Part shown: positions 60,573-64,000 of the stretch, piece after piece
Position numbering within the stretch: position 1 is the stretch's first letter
Layout: every line of letters starts with the position of its first letter
Assembly (NCBI GenBank): GCA_034435975.1
Contig: DAOTWD010000145.1
Span: 186,001 to 250,000, forward strand
Source: CAKZQX01 sp034435975
GTDB lineage: Bacteria; Chloroflexota; Chloroflexia; Chloroflexales; Chloroflexaceae
Length of the DNA stretch: 64,000 bases
Direction of reading: 5' to 3'
The notes under the pieces: model-generated
Databases searched by the model: none
What the model saw: only the letters and a program-made list of their open reading frames with translations
Told to the model about the DNA's origin: nothing
Program-made: the position numbers and the translations under genes

Positions 60573-60750
60573 CGCGAATATATTTCTGTATACGGCACAA
60601 TGACAGCGGCCCGCCCCTCCGCGGCTAGCAGACCAGCGACGTGCGCTCCTGCACCACCACTCCACTTCTGCGGTATAATCTGCGCGTTCCGATTGGCCGC
60701 CTGCTGAAGGCATGGCATGCCAGTCCTCAGACGGGCTGACATACTCACTA
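60556..60750 (+). pseudogene. Truncated PIN-domain (VapC-like) toxin
   Basis: The frame starting at ATG 60556 or 60559 reads MYTLDANIFLYTAQ, the very characteristic first strand of a PIN nuclease with its catalytic Asp. It stops at TGA 60601-60603, after only 14-15 residues. The following 150 bases retain no clear PIN continuation in any frame, so a deletion or replacement rather than a single stop is likely. The end coordinate is approximate. Confidence 0.6.
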
Positions 60751-60829
60751 CAGCAACTGCCTGGCGGAACAGGTAGCTGACGACACATCTTTGTGCGTCA
60801 TACGATCATCCATAGAGGAAGGATTTGTC

Positions 60830-62614
60830 ATGTTGCGACGTGCGTTGCTAACAACCCTATCTTTGCTGGTAATTATAACCATGCTGGCGACACCTGCGCC
60901 GGGACAGGCCCAGGATGTCGCCCCTACCTACCCGCCGTTTCGGGTGAACTACTTCAGCCAGACCGGGCACGCAGCCGTCAACTGGTTCTGGCAGAAATGG
61001 CAAACCACGCCAAATGCGCTGTTTGTGCTGGGCTACCCCATTTCTGAGCCGTTTATCGAGGAGAGTTTCACCGAGCCGGGCCGTTTCTACCGCGTGCAAT
61101 ATTTTGAACGCGCCATCCTGGAAGAACACCCGGAGAACTTTGGGATCGCCAACAACCAGTTTTACATCCAGGGCCGACTGCTGGGCCGCCAGCTTATCCG
61201 TGGCCGCGAAAACGAGCCACCCTTTCAGCCTGTGCCCAATCCCGGCGATGGTACCTGGGACGAGGTGACGCAGCATACGCTGCGCAACAGCCCGGCCCCA
61301 TTTCGCACCTTCTGGCTGAACAACGGCGGCATTGAAGTCTTTGGCCGCCCGCTCTCCGAGCAGTTCCAGGAAGTCAACCAGGCCGACGGTCAGACTTACT
61401 GGGTGCAATATTTTGAGCGCCAGCGGATGGAGTGGCATCCCGAAATTGCCGATCCGAACTACCGCATTCTGCTGGGACTGCTGGGCAACGAGTACCGCGA
61501 TGCCCATCACCGTGGTCGGCGTGTCTTCCGCTCGCGTGGCCGTGATGGGGCGCTGCCGCAGCCGTTTGCCTATGGCTACAATGTGCATCTGTATGGGCAG
61601 GGTGGTGCCGGCTGGCAAGACCGTGACCGCGTCCTGACGCTGGTCAACAATGCGCAGATACCCTGGGTACGCCAGCAGGTGGCCTGGATGGATCTGCAGA
61701 GTGCGCCCGGTACCGAGTGCTACAGCATTTGCTGGGAGGAACTGGATGATATTGTGCGCGATGTCAATCAGAAGGGGCTGAAGTTGCTCATCACCGTGGT
61801 GCGTGCCCCGTCCTGGGCCACTCCCGACGGGCGCAATGGTATGCCCAGCCGAACCAACTTTGGCGAGTTTGCCAACTTTATGGGCCAGATGGCGGCCCGT
61901 TATCGCGGGCAGGTGCAGGCCTATCAGGTCTGGAATGAGCAGAATCTGGCGATAGAAAATGGGGGACTGGTGGCCGATGCCAACTATTATGTCGATCTGC
62001 TGGTGGCCGCGCATAACACGATCAAGGCCAGCGACCCGGCTGCGATTGTGGTCAGCGGTGCGCCTTCGTCCACCGAGACTGATCGCTCGGATATTGCGGT
62101 CAGTGATCTGGCCTACTATCGTCAGATGTTTAGCAATCCGGCCTTTCGCAACCATATGGACGTGATCGGTGCCCATCCGGGCGGCCAGCTCAACCCGCCC
62201 GATACCCTCTGGCCGGACAATCCTGGCCCTGGCCCCGGCTGGCGCGAGAGCCGTGAGTTCTACTTCCGCCGGCTGGAAGATGTGCGTCAGGCTATGGTGG
62301 ACAATGGCTTGAGCGACCGGCAGATCTGGGTAACAGAGTTTGGCTGGGCCACGGCCAACAACACACCCGGATATGAGTATGGCAACCAGATTTCGTTTGA
62401 CCAGCAGGCCCAGTATATCGTGCGCGCCTTCCAGATTGGCCGCCGCGACTATGCGCCCTGGATAGGGGGGATGTTCCTGTGGAATTTGAATTTTGCCATT
62501 CCCTGGACGTATAAAGGCAACCCGCTGCACGAGCAGGCCTCCTTCGGCGTACTGAACGGTGACTGGAGTCCGCGTCCGGCGTACCTGGCAGTACAGTCGA
62601 TGCCCAAAGACTGA
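60830..62614 (+). CDS. Secreted glycoside-hydrolase-like protein with LGFP-like modules
   Basis: 594 residues from ATG 60830 (GAGGAAGG upstream). The signal peptide ends GQAQ. Two LGFP-like modules (about 30-95 and 135-195) show LGYPISEPF...VQYFERAILEEHPE and FGRPLSEQF...VQYFERQRMEWHPE. A TIM-barrel follows, with a clan GH-A layout: acid/base Glu370 in YQVWNEQNL and nucleophile Glu503 in IWVTEFGW. The substrate is probably a polysaccharide of the envelope or sheath. Codon use is more GC-rich than in neighbours. Family number not certain. Confidence 0.85.
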   Translation: MLRRALLTTLSLLVIITMLATPAPGQAQDVAPTYPPFRVNYFSQTGHAAVNWFWQKWQTTPNALFVLGYPISEPFIEESFTEPGRFYRVQYFERAILEEHPENFGIANNQFYIQGRLLGRQLIRGRENEPPFQPVPNPGDGTWDEVTQHTLRNSPAPFRTFWLNNGGIEVFGRPLSEQFQEVNQADGQTYWVQYFERQRMEWHPEIADPNYRILLGLLGNEYRDAHHRGRRVFRSRGRDGALPQPFAYGYNVHLYGQGGAGWQDRDRVLTLVNNAQIPWVRQQVAWMDLQSAPGTECYSICWEELDDIVRDVNQKGLKLLITVVRAPSWATPDGRNGMPSRTNFGEFANFMGQMAARYRGQVQAYQVWNEQNLAIENGGLVADANYYVDLLVAAHNTIKASDPAAIVVSGAPSSTETDRSDIAVSDLAYYRQMFSNPAFRNHMDVIGAHPGGQLNPPDTLWPDNPGPGPGWRESREFYFRRLEDVRQAMVDNGLSDRQIWVTEFGWATANNTPGYEYGNQISFDQQAQYIVRAFQIGRRDYAPWIGGMFLWNLNFAIPWTYKGNPLHEQASFGVLNGDWSPRPAYLAVQSMPKD

Positions 62615-62621
62615 TACACCG

Positions 62622-62825
62622 TTATTCAGGTGCCGACGCAGAACGTTGGCACCTGGGTGAAAAGATGTCGGTCAGTGTTGATGCCACCAGATGCCCGCTC
62701 AGACGGCCTTGCTCACATGCAGACCAGATGGCAGTCGCCTCCATGCCCCATAGATTACGATCAAGCGGCACATCTAGCAGCACATTGGTATCAAGCAAGA
62801 CCCTCTCCGCTTCCCGGAACGACAA
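62622..62825 (-). pseudogene. Truncated PIN-domain toxin remnant
   Basis: The minus-strand frame reads RVLLDTNVLLDVPLDRNLWG and then AIWSACEQGRLSGHLVASTLTDIF, the N-terminal third of a PIN nuclease (catalytic Asp in LLDTN). It then ends in unrelated SPRCQRSASAPE and a stop, so the remaining acidic catalytic residues are absent. No ribosome site or ATG sits before LLDTN. It lies in the gap between the glycoside-hydrolase-like gene and the ABC ATPase gene. Confidence 0.65.
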
Positions 62826-62876
62826 CCAGACGAGCGCTCGCTATCGGATTGAAACCCTGTCTAAGCTGGCAATGCT

Positions 62877-63968
62877 TCAGCGTAGCATCTCTATGGTAGC
62901 TGCTTCGTGCTGGTGCAGGCTATTGCTGTTTACACATGGATAAGCCATCACTGGCACCTGCACGCCGATCTGCACTGGCACACCAGGGCTGAGATCCAGA
63001 CGCATCAGCGTGCGTGCCTGGAGGTACATGCCGTTATGCAGACGAATATGAAGCAGTTGATCGTGTCCAAAAAACGTTACCTGCTCAACCCGACCGGCAC
63101 CCTGCGGATCGGGCTGGAGCAGGAGCATTTCCGGGCGCACCAGAATATCGACCGGCCCGTGCGTCGGCACAGCCAGCGGCAGTCGTCCTAGCACGCATTC
63201 GACACTGGTCTCCTGGGCATAGCCGGGCAGAAAATTGGTCTCGCCCACAAACGAGGCCACCTCGCGTGTGGCAGGCTGGACATAAATGTCCTGGGGGCGA
63301 CCATGCTGCATCACCTGCCCATCAAACATCACCACCACCCGATCGGCAATGCTAAACGCCTCTTCCTGGTCGTGGGTGACAAAGATGGTCGTTGCGCCCG
63401 CCGCTTGCAGAATCTCGCGCACTTCGGTACGCATACTCTTGCGTAGCGCCGCATCCAGGTTGGAAAACGGCTCATCCAGCAGTACCACCGCCGGTTGCGC
63501 CACCAGTGCCCGTGCCAGAGCCACCCGCTGCTGCTGCCCGCCCGAAAGCTGGTGCGGATAACGCTCGCCCAGCGTCGCCATACCTACCATGTCCAGCATT
63601 GCCTGTATGTATTGCTGCTGCGTGCGTTTGCCCTTCCCGCTGAGTGGAAACGCCACATTCTTGTACGTGGTCAAATGCGGAAAGAGCGCATAATCCTGAA
63701 ATACCATGCCCACGCGCCGCGCTTCGGGCGGCACCCACGAGCGTGGGCCAGCCACACAGTCGTCTTCCAGCCAGATCTCGCCTGCATCAGGCGTTTCCAG
63801 GCCGGCGATCAAGCGCAGCGTCGTCGATTTGCCACAACCGCTTGGCCCCAGCAGGGCCACCAGCGTTCCGTGAGGTACTTGTAGCGACAGATCGCGCACG
63901 GCGACCACCTCGGCACTGTAGGCTTTGCGCACGTGACGCAGATCAATGGCGGGCTTAGTTATGTTCAA
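62877..63968 (-). CDS. ABC transporter ATP-binding protein (FbpC/PotA-like, TOBE)
   Basis: 363 residues. Walker A GPSGCGKST (about 41-49), Q-loop VFQDYALFPHLT, signature LSGGQQQRVALARAL, Walker B VVLLDEPFSNLD and switch His in VTHDQEEAFS. A C-terminal TOBE-type domain follows (LVRPEMLLL...). This composition belongs to importers of iron(III), thiamine, polyamine or sugar. The start is TTG 63968: an in-frame TAG lies five codons earlier, so no ATG is possible. The permease and binding protein would be beyond the window edge. Confidence 0.92.
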   Translation of the reverse strand: MNITKPAIDLRHVRKAYSAEVVAVRDLSLQVPHGTLVALLGPSGCGKSTTLRLIAGLETPDAGEIWLEDDCVAGPRSWVPPEARRVGMVFQDYALFPHLTTYKNVAFPLSGKGKRTQQQYIQAMLDMVGMATLGERYPHQLSGGQQQRVALARALVAQPAVVLLDEPFSNLDAALRKSMRTEVREILQAAGATTIFVTHDQEEAFSIADRVVVMFDGQVMQHGRPQDIYVQPATREVASFVGETNFLPGYAQETSVECVLGRLPLAVPTHGPVDILVRPEMLLLQPDPQGAGRVEQVTFFGHDQLLHIRLHNGMYLQARTLMRLDLSPGVPVQIGVQVPVMAYPCVNSNSLHQHEAATIEMLR

Positions 63969-64000
63969 GGAGTACCCTATCTAGTCCGACCCGACTACGT

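Noticed and set aside
60857..62530. 557-codon open frame on the minus strand opposite the glycoside-hydrolase-like gene
   Set aside because: It mirrors a sense gene that has a signal peptide, modules and catalytic residues. The antisense product has no domain; it results from the GC-rich codon pattern.

Overview
The window is a gene-dense bacterial chromosome segment of moderate GC content. Several traits point to a filamentous Chloroflexia bacterium (Chloroflexales or a near relative). The malate dehydrogenase resembles, from memory, the well-known Chloroflexus enzyme. The surface proteins carry Calx-beta, CARDB and proline-rich parts, and short LGFP-like modules recur in three exported proteins. 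No flagellar gene accompanies the large chemosensory locus. No rRNA, tRNA, CRISPR array or prophage was seen. This assignment is an inference from gene content, not a database result.

Layout. 1-5 kb: the 3' end of a giant surface protein, a polyproline exported protein and an L,D-transpeptidase. 5-13 kb: housekeeping genes, namely prfB with a programmed +1 frameshift, a HIT hydrolase, a CheY-like protein, a NERD protein, uvrB, a TerB-like protein and bcp. 13.6-28.2 kb: a co-directional signalling block with two CheW proteins, an MCP, a CheA-REC hybrid, CheY, CheB and CheR-TPR. It continues into an RsbU-type phosphatase, a TPR protein, an RsbW-type kinase, a STAS protein, a receiver and a REC-GAF-HD-GYP protein. 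28-36 kb: gyrA, msrQ and msrP, a zinc-ribbon protein, a decayed STAS gene and fumC. 36-47.6 kb: two paralogous GAF/DegS-type histidine kinases, small membrane proteins, a GerMN lipoprotein-like protein, tandem lspA genes, rluD, mdh and rsmA. 47.6-53 kb: an ABC permease, a TetR regulator with its operator, cobU and a universal stress protein, separated by repeat-rich gaps. 53-58 kb: a minus-strand arsenate-detoxification locus (small lipoprotein, arsC, GAPDH, arsJ) followed by a pstS-like gene. 58-64 kb: a flippase-like protein and phosphatidylcholine synthase, a broken antitoxin/PIN pair, a secreted glycoside-hydrolase-like protein, a second PIN remnant and an ABC ATPase.

How it works together. 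The signalling block joins a chemotaxis-type phosphorelay to partner-switching proteins and a c-di-GMP phosphodiesterase, so it more likely controls surface behaviour or gene expression than swimming. In the ars locus, ArsC reduces arsenate, while GAPDH makes 1-arseno-3-phosphoglycerate for ArsJ to export.

The most novel-looking DNA signal is a family of about 125-145 bp elements with a shared terminal 12-mer. Three copies were found (11.9, 14.6 and 57.0 kb). In two of them the right terminus supplies the Shine-Dalgarno region of the next gene. Other dispersed intergenic hairpin repeats occur at 2.6, 13.6, 44.7, 50.2-50.5, 52.0, 53.05 and 54.3 kb.
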